Part shown: one piece after another, positions 1 to 8,694 of the stretch | Position numbering within the stretch: the stretch's first letter is position 1 | How the letters are laid out: the number at the start of each line of letters is the position of its first letter | Assembly: GCA_021155905.1 (NCBI GenBank) | Contig: JAJNBG010000031.1 | Location: forward strand, 1-46,985 | Source: Bacteroidota bacterium | GTDB lineage: Bacteria; Bacteroidota; Bacteroidia; B-17B0; Aurantibacillaceae | DNA: 46,985 nt | Direction: 5' to 3' | The notes under the pieces: generated by a model | Databases searched by the model: none | Seen by the model: the letters and a program-made list of their open reading frames with translations, nothing else | What the model was told of the DNA's origin: nothing | Translations under genes and position numbers: made by a program

Positions 1-22
1 AATTAATTTTAAGTAAAGAATT

Positions 23-1231
23 ATGGCAAAGAAAATTGTAAAACCTGCTAAAAAAGCAAGCAAACCGGCACCGAAAAAAGCGGTTGCAAAACCAGCTAAG
101 AAGGCTGCCTCAAAACCTGCTATAAAAAAAGCAAGTAAACCTGCGCCAAAAAAACCTGTAGCCAAAAAAGCTATTGTTAAACCAGCAGCTAAAAAAGTTG
201 TTGCCAAAAAACCCGTACCCAAACCGGCAGCTAAAAAAGTTGTTGTTAAAAAACAAGCTCCAAAAAAAGTGACTAAAGTTCCAGTAAAAAAAGCAGTAAA
301 AGCTGCGAAACCTGCTCCAAAAAAAGTTGAGAAAAAAATTGCTAAACCTGCACCAAAAGCTGCTGCGAAACCTGCTAAAAAGGTAGAAGCCAAGCCGGTA
401 AAGGCCGTAAAAGAAATAGCAAAACCAAAAGTTGTTGGAAAACCAATTGATGCAGTTGCAAAAAAAGGATCTAAAAAAGCAGGTAAGCCTGCAAAATCTT
501 CTAAAAAAGGAAAGAAAGGCGATGATGAAGAAGATGATATTGAACCGGAAGAAGAAGATGATTCTGATGTAGATGTAAAAGATGATTATGAGAAACCGGA
601 AGAAGATGATGATGCGGTAGTTGACCTGGATGAAGCGCCGGTATTGGATTTAGAAGGTGGTGGAATTCCATTGGATGATGATGACGATGATGAGATTCCT
701 GAGAAGAGAGGACGTGGGCGTAGAAAGAAAAATGAAGGGCGTTCTTCAGGATCTGAATCTTATATCCGTAACAGACCTTTACACATTGATATAACAAAAC
801 CTTTAATTAAGAAACCTCAGGCTGCTCAGCCAAAGCCGTTCTTAAATACGAAGGATGACAGAAGCCGTTATTCGGATAAAGAATTAACGGAGTTCAAAGA
901 ATTGATCATCGATAAATTAAAAGAAGCTCAAACAGATTACGATTTGTTGAAGCAAACTTTATCAAACGCTGATAATCATGGAACAGATGATACCTCTCCT
1001 TCCTTCAAATTATTAGAAGATGGATCTGATGTATTATCAAAAGAAGAAACGGCTCAGTTAGCTGTTCGCCAGGAAAAATACATTGTGAATTTGAAAAACG
1101 CCTTAATGCGTATTGAAAATAAAACCTATGGTATTTGCCGTGTGACCGGGAAATTAATCCCTAAGGAACGTCTTCGTTCTGTGCCTCATGCTACCTTAGG
1201 AATTGATGCGAAGTTGAATCAATCAAGCTAA
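23..1231 (+). CDS. TraR/DksA-family protein with long histone-like tail
   Basis: 402 aa protein in three parts. Residues 1 to about 170 are a Lys/Ala/Pro/Val-rich tail of repeated KPAPKK and KPAAKKV blocks, resembling histone H1-like bacterial proteins. Residues about 170-240 are strongly acidic (runs of D and E). The last 120 or so residues are a DksA/TraR-like coiled coil followed by YGICRVTGKLIPKERL...PHATL. Only one cysteine of the usual C4 zinc finger remains, which from memory is usual for Bacteroidota members, normally about 125 aa. The family binds RNA polymerase or acts as a general regulator; the basic tail suggests DNA or RNA binding (inference). The ATG at 23 is the only start that includes the tail. 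lspA lies downstream, a pairing common in Bacteroidota. A strong hairpin follows the stop. Confidence 0.85.
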   Translation: MAKKIVKPAKKASKPAPKKAVAKPAKKAASKPAIKKASKPAPKKPVAKKAIVKPAAKKVVAKKPVPKPAAKKVVVKKQAPKKVTKVPVKKAVKAAKPAPKKVEKKIAKPAPKAAAKPAKKVEAKPVKAVKEIAKPKVVGKPIDAVAKKGSKKAGKPAKSSKKGKKGDDEEDDIEPEEEDDSDVDVKDDYEKPEEDDDAVVDLDEAPVLDLEGGGIPLDDDDDDEIPEKRGRGRRKKNEGRSSGSESYIRNRPLHIDITKPLIKKPQAAQPKPFLNTKDDRSRYSDKELTEFKELIIDKLKEAQTDYDLLKQTLSNADNHGTDDTSPSFKLLEDGSDVLSKEETAQLAVRQEKYIVNLKNALMRIENKTYGICRVTGKLIPKERLRSVPHATLGIDAKLNQSS

Positions 1232-1251
1232 ATACAACACTACTTTCAACT

Positions 1252-1284
1252 AAAAGGTTATCTTTGCAAGAAGATAACCTTTTT
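1252..1284 (+). terminator. Hairpin terminator after the dksA-like gene
   Basis: A perfect 13-bp stem (1252-1264 with 1271-1283) has a 6-nt loop and is followed by T-rich sequence. It ends 16 nt before the lspA ATG, so it may terminate the first gene, attenuate lspA, or both. Confidence 0.7.
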
Positions 1285-1299
1285 GCTTTTATAGGCTCC

Positions 1300-1971
1300 A
1301 TGCTTAAAAAATACCGACTTCCTATAATTACTGTTCTAGCAGTCCTGATTATTGATCAGTGTATCAAATTATACATCAAATCAAATTATCCTATTGGAGA
1401 AGTTTGTCGCATTATCGGGGACTGGAGTCGCATTACTTTTACGGAGAATCCTGGCATGGCCTGGGGACTGGAATTTGGAGGTGATTATGGGAAGCTGGCT
1501 TTAAGCTTATTCAGGATCATTGCAGTTTTTGCAGGTGCTTTTTATATTCGGAAAATAGTAAACGATGGGGAACATAAAGGTTTCATCATTTGTGTTTCAT
1601 TGATTTTAGCAGGTGCTTTAGGAAACATACTGGATTCTGCTTTTTATGGGTTAATTTTCGGAGAAAGTACTGAATACCAGGTTGCAGAATTCCTTCCTGT
1701 CGATGGTGGTTATACCGGATTTTTACAAGGCCACGTGGTGGATATGTTTTATTTTCCGATTTACGAAGGGAATTTCCCAAACTGGTTGCCGTTTTGGGGA
1801 GGAGAACACTTTGAATTCTTTAACGCCATATTTAATTTTGCCGATATGGCCATTTCTTTCGGAGTGGGAATCATATTAGTGTTCCAAAACAGGTTCTTTA
1901 AAGTTAAAAACAAACCGGAGGATAAAAAACCAATCATTGAGAAAAATGCGAATGAATCTTATAACGCTTAG
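1300..1971 (+). CDS. lspA: Lipoprotein signal peptidase (signal peptidase II)
   Basis: 223 aa polytopic inner-membrane aspartyl protease that removes the signal peptide of prolipoproteins after diacylglyceryl modification. Visible motifs are the N-terminal IIDQ (D19), the FTENPGMAWG box at 47-56, VVDMFYFP with catalytic D148, and FNFADMAI with catalytic D182. Four hydrophobic segments fit the family. The loop before VVDMF is longer than in proteobacterial LspA, as usual in Bacteroidota. The ATG at 1300 is preferred over an upstream TTG that lies inside the terminator hairpin. The gene follows the dksA-like gene. Possible substrates in this window include several cassette-encoded lipoproteins. 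Confidence 0.93.
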   Translation: MLKKYRLPIITVLAVLIIDQCIKLYIKSNYPIGEVCRIIGDWSRITFTENPGMAWGLEFGGDYGKLALSLFRIIAVFAGAFYIRKIVNDGEHKGFIICVSLILAGALGNILDSAFYGLIFGESTEYQVAEFLPVDGGYTGFLQGHVVDMFYFPIYEGNFPNWLPFWGGEHFEFFNAIFNFADMAISFGVGIILVFQNRFFKVKNKPEDKKPIIEKNANESYNA

Positions 1972-2006
1972 ATACTAAAAGCTTGTTAAATTCGTTTTCA
2001 TATTAA

Positions 2007-2759
2007 ATGAAACATTTTTTATACATACTCTTTTTCAGTTTGCTGTATTCTCAGGCAATATCTCAACATAAAGAGGAGAGCGGTGTGAATTTGCCAAAGT
2101 TTTATAAGAACAAAATGCACTTTGGCTTTGCCCTTGCATATAACCGCACTGATTTCAGGATACATACCATTAAAAACTCCGCATTCCCCGACACGGTCAT
2201 TGGTGGCGTGACATATGGAATGAAAACCATTTATACCAAATCAGACCCGGGCTTTGCTCTTGGCATCATTTCGGATTTCCGGTTACACGAATACCTTCGT
2301 TTGCGCTTCACACCAAACCTCAGTTTTGCTTCCAGAAGTTTAGAATATACGTTAGAAAATGCGAAACGGGACAGTACCAAAAAATACAAAAAGAGTGTTG
2401 AATCTACCTTTATTATTTTGCCGCTTGAAATCAAATTACAATCCAAACGATTAGACAACTTTGGGGCCTATGTCATATTAGGAGGTGGTTATACTATGGA
2501 TTTGGTATCTAAGAAAAAAGGCCAGGCAACCGGCGGAGCGAATCAATTGGATGATGCAGTATTGTTGAAGCGGGATGATTTTTTTTACAGCGGAGGCGCC
2601 GGCGTTGATTTTTATCTGCAGTATTTTAAGCTAGGATTAGAAGTCAAAGTCCTGCAGGGCACTAAAAACCTGATACAACCACTCAACAATATATTTTCAA
2701 ACAGCATTGAAAAAGTAAATTCCAAAATGGCTATTTTCTCGGTAACCTTTGAAGGATAA
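2007..2759 (+). CDS. PorT-like outer membrane beta-barrel protein (T9SS)
   Basis: 250 aa with an N-terminal signal peptide (cleavage near SQA-ISQ) and an alternating hydrophobic pattern typical of an eight-strand outer membrane barrel. NLPKFYKNKMHFGFALAYNRTDFRI near the N-terminus resembles the start of PorT/SprT, which is needed for type IX secretion. Six proteins in this window carry T9SS C-terminal domains, so the secretion system must be present in the cell, which supports but does not prove the call. A generic barrel of the PorT-like family is the alternative. It lies 35 bp after lspA and 29 bp before the next gene on the same strand. Confidence 0.7.
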   Translation: MKHFLYILFFSLLYSQAISQHKEESGVNLPKFYKNKMHFGFALAYNRTDFRIHTIKNSAFPDTVIGGVTYGMKTIYTKSDPGFALGIISDFRLHEYLRLRFTPNLSFASRSLEYTLENAKRDSTKKYKKSVESTFIILPLEIKLQSKRLDNFGAYVILGGGYTMDLVSKKKGQATGGANQLDDAVLLKRDDFFYSGGAGVDFYLQYFKLGLEVKVLQGTKNLIQPLNNIFSNSIEKVNSKMAIFSVTFEG

Positions 2760-2788
2760 AATAAACTGAAGAATAAAAATCTTCCCGT

Positions 2789-4369
2789 ATGAAAAAAGAA
2801 TTAAACCTGGCTGTTGCCGCCCATATTGCTTATGATGAGCAATTATTAAAACAGGAAGTTGCAGAACACTTATCCTTAAAATCTACCGATACTTTTTTTA
2901 TCAAACCTTTACGACGAAGCATTGATGCGCGATCACGCAACATCAAAGTGAATCTAAAACTAGCGGTTTGGATCAACGAGCCGGTGAGCGAAGATAATTT
3001 AGGAATTCAGTACAAAGATGTTTCAGACTCTAAAAACACCATCACAATTATTGGGGCAGGCCCCGCGGGTTTATATGCAGCTTTGCGCTGCCTGGAGTTA
3101 GGCATTAAGCCCGTCATTTTTGAAAGAGGGAAAGATGTCAGGGACAGGCGCCGCGACCTGGCAGCCATTAATAAGGAGCATCTGGTGAATCCCGAAAGTA
3201 ATTATTGTTTTGGTGAAGGTGGCGCAGGGACTTACAGCGATGGAAAACTATACACACGCTCCAGCAAGCGTGGGGACATTGAACATATTTTAAAGACCTT
3301 TGTTTATCATGGTGCGGATGAAGTTATTTTGGTGGACGCACACCCGCACATTGGCACGAATAAATTACCCAATATTATTTCCAACATGCGTGAAACTATT
3401 CTAAAGCATGGTGGGGAAGTTCATTTTCATTCTAAGTTGACCGATATAAATTATAACGGTGAAATAATCTCTTCCATTCTCGTTGAGAAAGATCAAACAA
3501 CAGCTGAATACCCTTGTTCGCATTTGGTTTTAGCAACCGGACATTCAGCCAGAGATATTTATGAATTGCTGGATAGGAAAAAAATTACCATCGAAGTAAA
3601 ACCTTTTGCTTTGGGAGTTCGAGTGGAACATCCACAGGAATTCATTGATAAAATTCAATACAGTTGTCACACACATGATGAGGTGGTTTCTAAACGTTCA
3701 TATTTACCGGCTTCCTCTTATAGTCTGGTGCATCAGGCACAAGGACATGGTGTTTATTCGTTCTGCATGTGTCCGGGTGGAATTATTGCGCCCTGTGCCA
3801 CTGCCCAGGAAGAGGTTGTGACTAATGGTTGGAGCCCATCTAAGCGAAACAATCCTTACGCTAACAGTGGTATTGTAGTTGGACTGGAATTAATAGATTT
3901 TGAACCGTACAAACAATTTGGTGCCTTGGCGGGATTACAATTGCAAAAAGAAATTGAGCAGAGAGCCTGGCAAATGGGAGGTAAAACGCAAACTGCACCT
4001 GCCCAAAACTTGCAGGATTTTGTCAATAACAAACTCAGTTCTAAACTGATTGATTGTTCTTATCAACCAGGAACTCAGTCGGTTCAAATGACCGATGTAG
4101 TAGGAAAAATGATTGGCAAAACTTTACAAGAGGGTTTTAAGGCTTTTGATAAAAAGATGCGTGGTTATATTAGCAATGAAGCCATTATTGTTGGTGTCGA
4201 ATCACGTACGTCTACACCGGTAAGAATTCCACGCGATAAAATAAGCCTACAACATGTGCAGGTGAAAAATCTGTATCCATGTGCCGAAGGTGCCGGATAC
4301 GCAGGTGGTATTGTCAGTGCAGCGATGGATGGCGTGAATTGCGTGAATGCGATTGCAGCTTTATATTAA
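2789..4369 (+). CDS. FAD-dependent dehydrogenase (COG2509-like)
   Basis: 526 aa flavoprotein. A dinucleotide-binding motif GAGPAG sits at 89-94 after an N-terminal domain of about 80 residues. It is followed by the family signature with NYCFGEGGAGTYSDGKL and later ATGHSARDIY, CMCPGGII and CAEGAGYAGGI near the C-terminus. This matches the widespread but poorly characterised FAD-dependent dehydrogenase family COG2509; the substrate is not known. The ATG at 2789 gives a full-length protein. Its 3' end overlaps the convergent NDH-2 gene by 9 bp. Confidence 0.85.
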   Translation: MKKELNLAVAAHIAYDEQLLKQEVAEHLSLKSTDTFFIKPLRRSIDARSRNIKVNLKLAVWINEPVSEDNLGIQYKDVSDSKNTITIIGAGPAGLYAALRCLELGIKPVIFERGKDVRDRRRDLAAINKEHLVNPESNYCFGEGGAGTYSDGKLYTRSSKRGDIEHILKTFVYHGADEVILVDAHPHIGTNKLPNIISNMRETILKHGGEVHFHSKLTDINYNGEIISSILVEKDQTTAEYPCSHLVLATGHSARDIYELLDRKKITIEVKPFALGVRVEHPQEFIDKIQYSCHTHDEVVSKRSYLPASSYSLVHQAQGHGVYSFCMCPGGIIAPCATAQEEVVTNGWSPSKRNNPYANSGIVVGLELIDFEPYKQFGALAGLQLQKEIEQRAWQMGGKTQTAPAQNLQDFVNNKLSSKLIDCSYQPGTQSVQMTDVVGKMIGKTLQEGFKAFDKKMRGYISNEAIIVGVESRTSTPVRIPRDKISLQHVQVKNLYPCAEGAGYAGGIVSAAMDGVNCVNAIAALY

Positions 4370-5617
4370 TTCTTTTTTTTGCTTCAGAATTAATCTTAAA
4401 GATGAATCTTTGGTAAAATAATTCCAGGCCCAGTTAAAGAATATAATAATCTTGTTGCGTACACTCAGGATTAGCATGAGGTGAAGAAACATCCAGACAA
4501 ACCACGCAAAAAATCCATGGAATTTCATGAATGGTAAATCAACTACCGCCCTGTGCTTACCAACAGTAGCCATCGATCCAAGGTCTTTGTATTCGTATTC
4601 TTTTAAAGGTTTTTTCTTCACCATGTTCAAAAAATTATTAGCTAAATTTTTTCCCTGGTTAATAGCTACATTAGCTAACTGCGGATGACTGTTTGGATAC
4701 AAAGGAGTTTCCATATAAGCTATATCACCAATGGCGTATATATTTTCGGTTCCAATTACTTTATTATAACGATCAACTTTATACCTGTTTTTTATGATAT
4801 TTTCATTTGGTAAGCCTTCGATGATATTGCCTGTAACACCAGCTGCCCAAATTAAATTGCTGGTAGGAATTGTTTCGCCGTCATTCAACGTTGCGATCTG
4901 TCCGTCATAATTAGTCACAATCGTTTCTGTTTTCACAATCACTCCTAATTCTTTTAGATATTTGTGTGAGGCTTTTTTGGCTTCATCACTCATACTGTTA
5001 AGGGTATGTTTACTTCCTTCAAGGAGTATCACTTTTAAATGGGAGAAATCCATATGGGGATAATCCCTTGGCAGAATGTGATTTCTCATTTCAGCAAAGG
5101 CGCCTGCCAACTCAACTCCTGTAGGTCCGCCACCAACCAACACGATATTCATCAAAGCGGCACGATCTTTTTTCTCAGCGGAAATGATTTTTTCAAAGCT
5201 TAACAGGATATTGTTCCTGATGTCTATGGCTTCCTCAGTGGTTTTCATGGAAAGCGCATGTTTGGCCATTTCGACGTTACCAAAAAAATTTGTTTTGCAT
5301 CCCGTCGCAATAACAAGGTAATCATAATGGTAATCACCTATCGAGGTTTCAATTTTACTTTCCTTGGAAACAATCTTTTTTACCTCCGCCAACCGGATCT
5401 GAATATTTTTTGTTTTTTGAAAGATTTTACGAAATGGAAAAGAAATGTTGGATGGTTCAAGCCTGGCGCAGGCTACCTGGTAATACAAAGGTTGGAACTG
5501 GTGATGGTTTTGTTTATCTATTAACAATACATCGAAGTTTTCGTTATTTAATTTCTTGGCAAGGTGAAGGCCTGCAAAGCCGCCGCCAATCAAAACTATT
5601 TTTTTTCGTTTTTCCAT
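4361..5617 (-). CDS. ndh: Type II NADH:quinone oxidoreductase (NDH-2)
   Basis: 418 aa. Two Rossmann nucleotide-binding sites are clear: GGGFAG at 11-16 for FAD and VGGGPTG at 161-167 for NADH. DKQNHHQFQPLYYQVA is the conserved quinone-reductase segment and YAIGDIA is the FAD-contact motif near the C-terminus. A hydrophobic C-terminal stretch (FAWFVWMFLHLMLILSV) fits membrane attachment. NDH-2 passes electrons from NADH to menaquinone without pumping protons. The succinate dehydrogenase genes in the same window feed the same quinone pool. hemJ lies just upstream on the same strand, separated by 33 bp. Confidence 0.92.
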   Translation of the reverse strand: MEKRKKIVLIGGGFAGLHLAKKLNNENFDVLLIDKQNHHQFQPLYYQVACARLEPSNISFPFRKIFQKTKNIQIRLAEVKKIVSKESKIETSIGDYHYDYLVIATGCKTNFFGNVEMAKHALSMKTTEEAIDIRNNILLSFEKIISAEKKDRAALMNIVLVGGGPTGVELAGAFAEMRNHILPRDYPHMDFSHLKVILLEGSKHTLNSMSDEAKKASHKYLKELGVIVKTETIVTNYDGQIATLNDGETIPTSNLIWAAGVTGNIIEGLPNENIIKNRYKVDRYNKVIGTENIYAIGDIAYMETPLYPNSHPQLANVAINQGKNLANNFLNMVKKKPLKEYEYKDLGSMATVGKHRAVVDLPFMKFHGFFAWFVWMFLHLMLILSVRNKIIIFFNWAWNYFTKDSSLRLILKQKKELI

Positions 5618-5650
5618 AATGTTTTAAAACATAGTTAACGAATAGTTCGG

Positions 5651-6235
5651 CTAATTGCTGCCTGTTTCGGGAGGAATGTTTCCTTTTTGTTCTTTATCAG
5701 ACATGGTCTGACGCTGCCTTTTATAGATGTAAACACCACCCATAAGCAATGAAGCAAAAATAAATAAGCCGATCATTCCCCAAACCAAACCACTCGTTGA
5801 ACGTACAATGATTAAAAATACAATGGCCACTAAAAAAACAGTCGCTAATTCGTTAAACAGCCTTAATTTGAAGGATGAGGGTTTGAAAATTCCCGCTTGT
5901 TGTTGTTTATAATACGCATGACATTGCAAATGATACAAGGCCAATAACCCGACAAAAATCAGTTTCAGCCACATCCATGGAAAGGTTAATATAGCCGGAT
6001 TTAAGTATAACATCCAGGGACCAAAAATTAAAGTTAAAATAAACGACGGCCAGGTGATGATATACCAAAGTTTTTTCTGCATTAAAGTAAGCTGGGCGGT
6101 TAAAATACTTCTTGAAGGTTCTTCTTTTTCAGAGGCTTCTTTGGTGTAAATAAACAACCTGACCATATAAAACAAACCCGCAAACCAGGTTACGATAAAA
6201 ACGACATGAAGGGCCTTAATATATAAATAATCCAT
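5651..6235 (-). CDS. hemJ: Protoporphyrinogen oxidase HemJ
   Basis: 194 aa membrane protein with about five hydrophobic helices. The opening DYLYIKALHVVFIVTWFAGLFYMVRLFIY, with the conserved His near residue 10 and Arg in helix 1, is the HemJ signature; WYIITWPS and the GPWMLYL segment also fit. HemJ oxidises protoporphyrinogen IX to protoporphyrin IX in heme synthesis, using quinone-linked electron transfer. Its neighbour ndh serves the same membrane quinone pool. The last 25 residues are hydrophilic and variable. Confidence 0.87.
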   Translation of the reverse strand: MDYLYIKALHVVFIVTWFAGLFYMVRLFIYTKEASEKEEPSRSILTAQLTLMQKKLWYIITWPSFILTLIFGPWMLYLNPAILTFPWMWLKLIFVGLLALYHLQCHAYYKQQQAGIFKPSSFKLRLFNELATVFLVAIVFLIIVRSTSGLVWGMIGLFIFASLLMGGVYIYKRQRQTMSDKEQKGNIPPETGSN

Positions 6236-6403
6236 ATTATTTTATTTAGCGTAAAGGTAGTATTTTTACATCATTATTAAATTACAACAATCTTTATGAA
6301 ATACCCGTTATGCTTCAAGGCAAATATTAAATAAGGATGTTGGGTATATCATACTGCGTAATGCGGCACGAGTTATGACAATTAAAAACAATAATATCTA
6401 CAT

Positions 6404-6919
6404 ATGAAAGGTAAAACAGCTAAAGAATCATTAACGATCAACACGGAAGTTGTATTGCCAAACGATACCAATCACATTGGAAATTTATTCGGAGGAAAAC
6501 TATTGCAATGGATGGATATTACATCTGCTATTGCTGCAGGCCGCCACTCCAGCAGGGTAGTGGTAACCGCGTCCATTAATCATGTGTCATTTGATAACCC
6601 CATTAAACAAAATTCTGTGGTGACTTTAGAAGCGAAAGTATCCCGCGCTTTTACCAGTAGTATGGAAGTTCATATTGATGTGTTTGTGGAAGACAGAATT
6701 ACCGGTCATAGAACAAAATGTAATGAGGCCATCTTTACCTTTGTGGCCATTGATCAGAACGGTGCACCATTACCGGTTCCGCCATTAATTCCTGAAACAG
6801 AAGAAGAAAAGAAGAGATATGAAGGCGCATTACGTCGCAGGCAGTTGTCGCTAATTCTGGGAGGAAGAATGAAGCCCGATGACGCCACAGAGTTAAAAGC
6901 TTTATTTGCTCAAGATTAA
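6404..6919 (+). CDS. Acyl-CoA thioesterase (hotdog fold, YciA/ACOT type)
   Basis: 171 aa single hotdog domain. LPNDTNHIGNLFGGKLLQWMD at 18-38 is the family signature, including the catalytic Asn/Asp region and the CoA-site GG; SINHVSFDNPI follows. The enzyme hydrolyses acyl-CoA thioesters in the cytoplasm; chain-length preference cannot be read from sequence. The C-terminal 30 residues are charged. The stop codon is shared with the convergent glycosyltransferase gene: the four bases TTAA at 6916-6919 encode TAA on both strands. Confidence 0.88.
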   Translation: MKGKTAKESLTINTEVVLPNDTNHIGNLFGGKLLQWMDITSAIAAGRHSSRVVVTASINHVSFDNPIKQNSVVTLEAKVSRAFTSSMEVHIDVFVEDRITGHRTKCNEAIFTFVAIDQNGAPLPVPPLIPETEEEKKRYEGALRRRQLSLILGGRMKPDDATELKALFAQD

Positions 6920-7878
6920 AAGCTAACCCGGCTGACATCAATATTGTTCATGCACTTGAAATGTCCTTTAGGGCATTTAGAATATCCTAATTTTGAACAA
7001 GGCCTGCATGGCAGGTTTTTTACCTCCAGGATGTGTGAACTGCTGCCAGGTAAATAGGGTCCCATCCCGAATTCAGGGATTGTATTTCCCCAAACAGAAA
7101 TGATGTCTTTTTTATATGCCGCCGCGATGTGCATCAAACCAGTATCAGAGGTGATCACTTTGTTTGATTGACGGATCACCGATGAAGACTGGTTGATATT
7201 AAGACTGCCACATAAGTTGATCGTTTTTTCTTTAAAAACCTGATGTATCTTTTCGGCAGTTTCCATATCATCTTTACCGCCTAACAATACCAGAGGTAGT
7301 GAACTTTGTTCGCAAAACTCTTTTAATTTATTTGGAGGAATTTGCTTCGTGAAATACGAGCCGCCAACCACCAGGACATTGTATCCATTTTGGAAAGGTG
7401 TGGGTAAATAGCTCTGAATATTGATCTGATCTTTTTCATGAATGAAATGATCGAGCCCCTGGTTGTCATTTTTAACGCCAAGTGATGACAGGGTTTCAAA
7501 ATAGCGATCTACAATATGCTGATGAGGTAACCTGTTCAATTTAAGATGAACCATCAACCACTTTTCGAGATTTAATTTATTAAAGGAGAAGGCTTTTTTT
7601 CCAAGTGCCCTTTTTAGGCTTAAGGTTCTTAGGTTATGATGAAGATCAATGACGTAATCGTAATTTTCTGTTTTCAATTGAGGAACGACTTCGTAAAGCG
7701 ATTTTTTTATTGCAAAAAAACGATCGACGTATGGATTGTTTTCTATAACATTCAGGAAATTTTGTCTGGTTAGGTAATGCAGTTCAACATCTTTTAGCTG
7801 TTGCTTGATACAACGTAAAACCGGTGTTGTTAAAACAACATCGCCGATAGAACTAAAGCGTACAACTAAAATTTTCAC
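6916..7878 (-). CDS. Glycosyltransferase family 9 (LPS heptosyltransferase-like)
   Basis: 320 aa. MKILVVRFSSIGDVVLTTPVLRCIK is the classic N-terminus of ADP-heptose:LPS heptosyltransferases. SDTGLMHIAAAYKKDIISVWGNT is the nucleotide-sugar binding region. The C-terminus has the cysteine-rich LPCRPCSKLGYSKCPKGHFKC tail common in Bacteroidota members. It probably transfers heptose to the lipid A core at the inner membrane. This fits with HldD, the epimerase that makes the ADP-heptose donor, at 9517-10482. The start is GTG at 7878. Confidence 0.87.
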   Translation of the reverse strand: MKILVVRFSSIGDVVLTTPVLRCIKQQLKDVELHYLTRQNFLNVIENNPYVDRFFAIKKSLYEVVPQLKTENYDYVIDLHHNLRTLSLKRALGKKAFSFNKLNLEKWLMVHLKLNRLPHQHIVDRYFETLSSLGVKNDNQGLDHFIHEKDQINIQSYLPTPFQNGYNVLVVGGSYFTKQIPPNKLKEFCEQSSLPLVLLGGKDDMETAEKIHQVFKEKTINLCGSLNINQSSSVIRQSNKVITSDTGLMHIAAAYKKDIISVWGNTIPEFGMGPYLPGSSSHILEVKNLPCRPCSKLGYSKCPKGHFKCMNNIDVSRVSF

Positions 7879-7929
7879 AGGTATAATGAAAGATGCTTAT
7901 CTTTACATACAAAAGTAACTAATTTTTTC

Positions 7930-8694
7930 ATGTTTATAGATACGCATACGCACCTCTATTCGGAAGAGTTTGACAATGATCGCTTTGACAGGATCAATGA
8001 TGCGATTTCCAAATCCGTGGATAAATTTTATATGCCAAATGTAGATAGCACCACCATTGATGGCATGCTGGCTTTGGAAGTTCATTTTCCGGAAGTATGT
8101 CTTCCGATGATGGGGCTGCACCCTTGTTCAGTAAAAGCAAATTATCGCGATGAACTGGAATTAGTTAAGAAATGGCTTGATCTGAGAAGATTCGCGGCTA
8201 TTGGTGAAATAGGTATAGATCTGTATTGGGACAAAACTTTTATCAAAGAGCAGGAACTGGCATTCAGAGAACAGATTTTCTGGGCCCTGGAATATAATTA
8301 TACAATCGTGATTCATTGCAGAAATGCTTTTGATGAGATCTTTTCTATTTTAAAATCGTATGAAAAACTGCCTAAAGGCATTTTCCATTGTTTCAGTGGC
8401 GATTATATCCAGGCACAAAAAATTTTATCCCTGGGGAATTTCAAGTTGGGCATAGGTGGTGTGGTGACTTTCAAAAATTCCGGGTTGGATAAAGTGGTTG
8501 AACAGTTAAACCTGCATGACATCGTGCTTGAAACGGACGCCCCTTACCTGGCGCCTATTCCGTATCGTGGAAAAAGAAATGAGAGTTCATATATTCCTTT
8601 AATTGCAGAGAAAATCGCACAAATTAAAAATATATCCATTGAAGAAGTAGCGGCGGTTACTTCCAGCAATGCGGACGAAATATTTGAGAACTAG
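7930..8694 (+). CDS. TatD-family metal-dependent DNase/hydrolase
   Basis: 254 aa TIM-barrel amidohydrolase-type protein. Metal ligands are visible: DTHTHLYSEEFD at 4-15 (HxH), GEIGID, IVIHCRNA, IFHCFSGD and LETDAPYLAP. Family members are 3'-5' exonucleases or D-aminoacyl-tRNA deacylases; the exact substrate is not decidable here. The gene runs into the next one, overlapping its proposed start by 26 bp, which suggests translational coupling. Confidence 0.9.
   Translation: MFIDTHTHLYSEEFDNDRFDRINDAISKSVDKFYMPNVDSTTIDGMLALEVHFPEVCLPMMGLHPCSVKANYRDELELVKKWLDLRRFAAIGEIGIDLYWDKTFIKEQELAFREQIFWALEYNYTIVIHCRNAFDEIFSILKSYEKLPKGIFHCFSGDYIQAQKILSLGNFKLGIGGVVTFKNSGLDKVVEQLNLHDIVLETDAPYLAPIPYRGKRNESSYIPLIAEKIAQIKNISIEEVAAVTSSNADEIFEN

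Noticed and set aside
501..797. Minus-strand His/Leu-rich reading frame
   Set aside because: It is the antisense of the acidic block of the DksA-like gene; GAT/GAA repeats read backwards give His and Leu runs.
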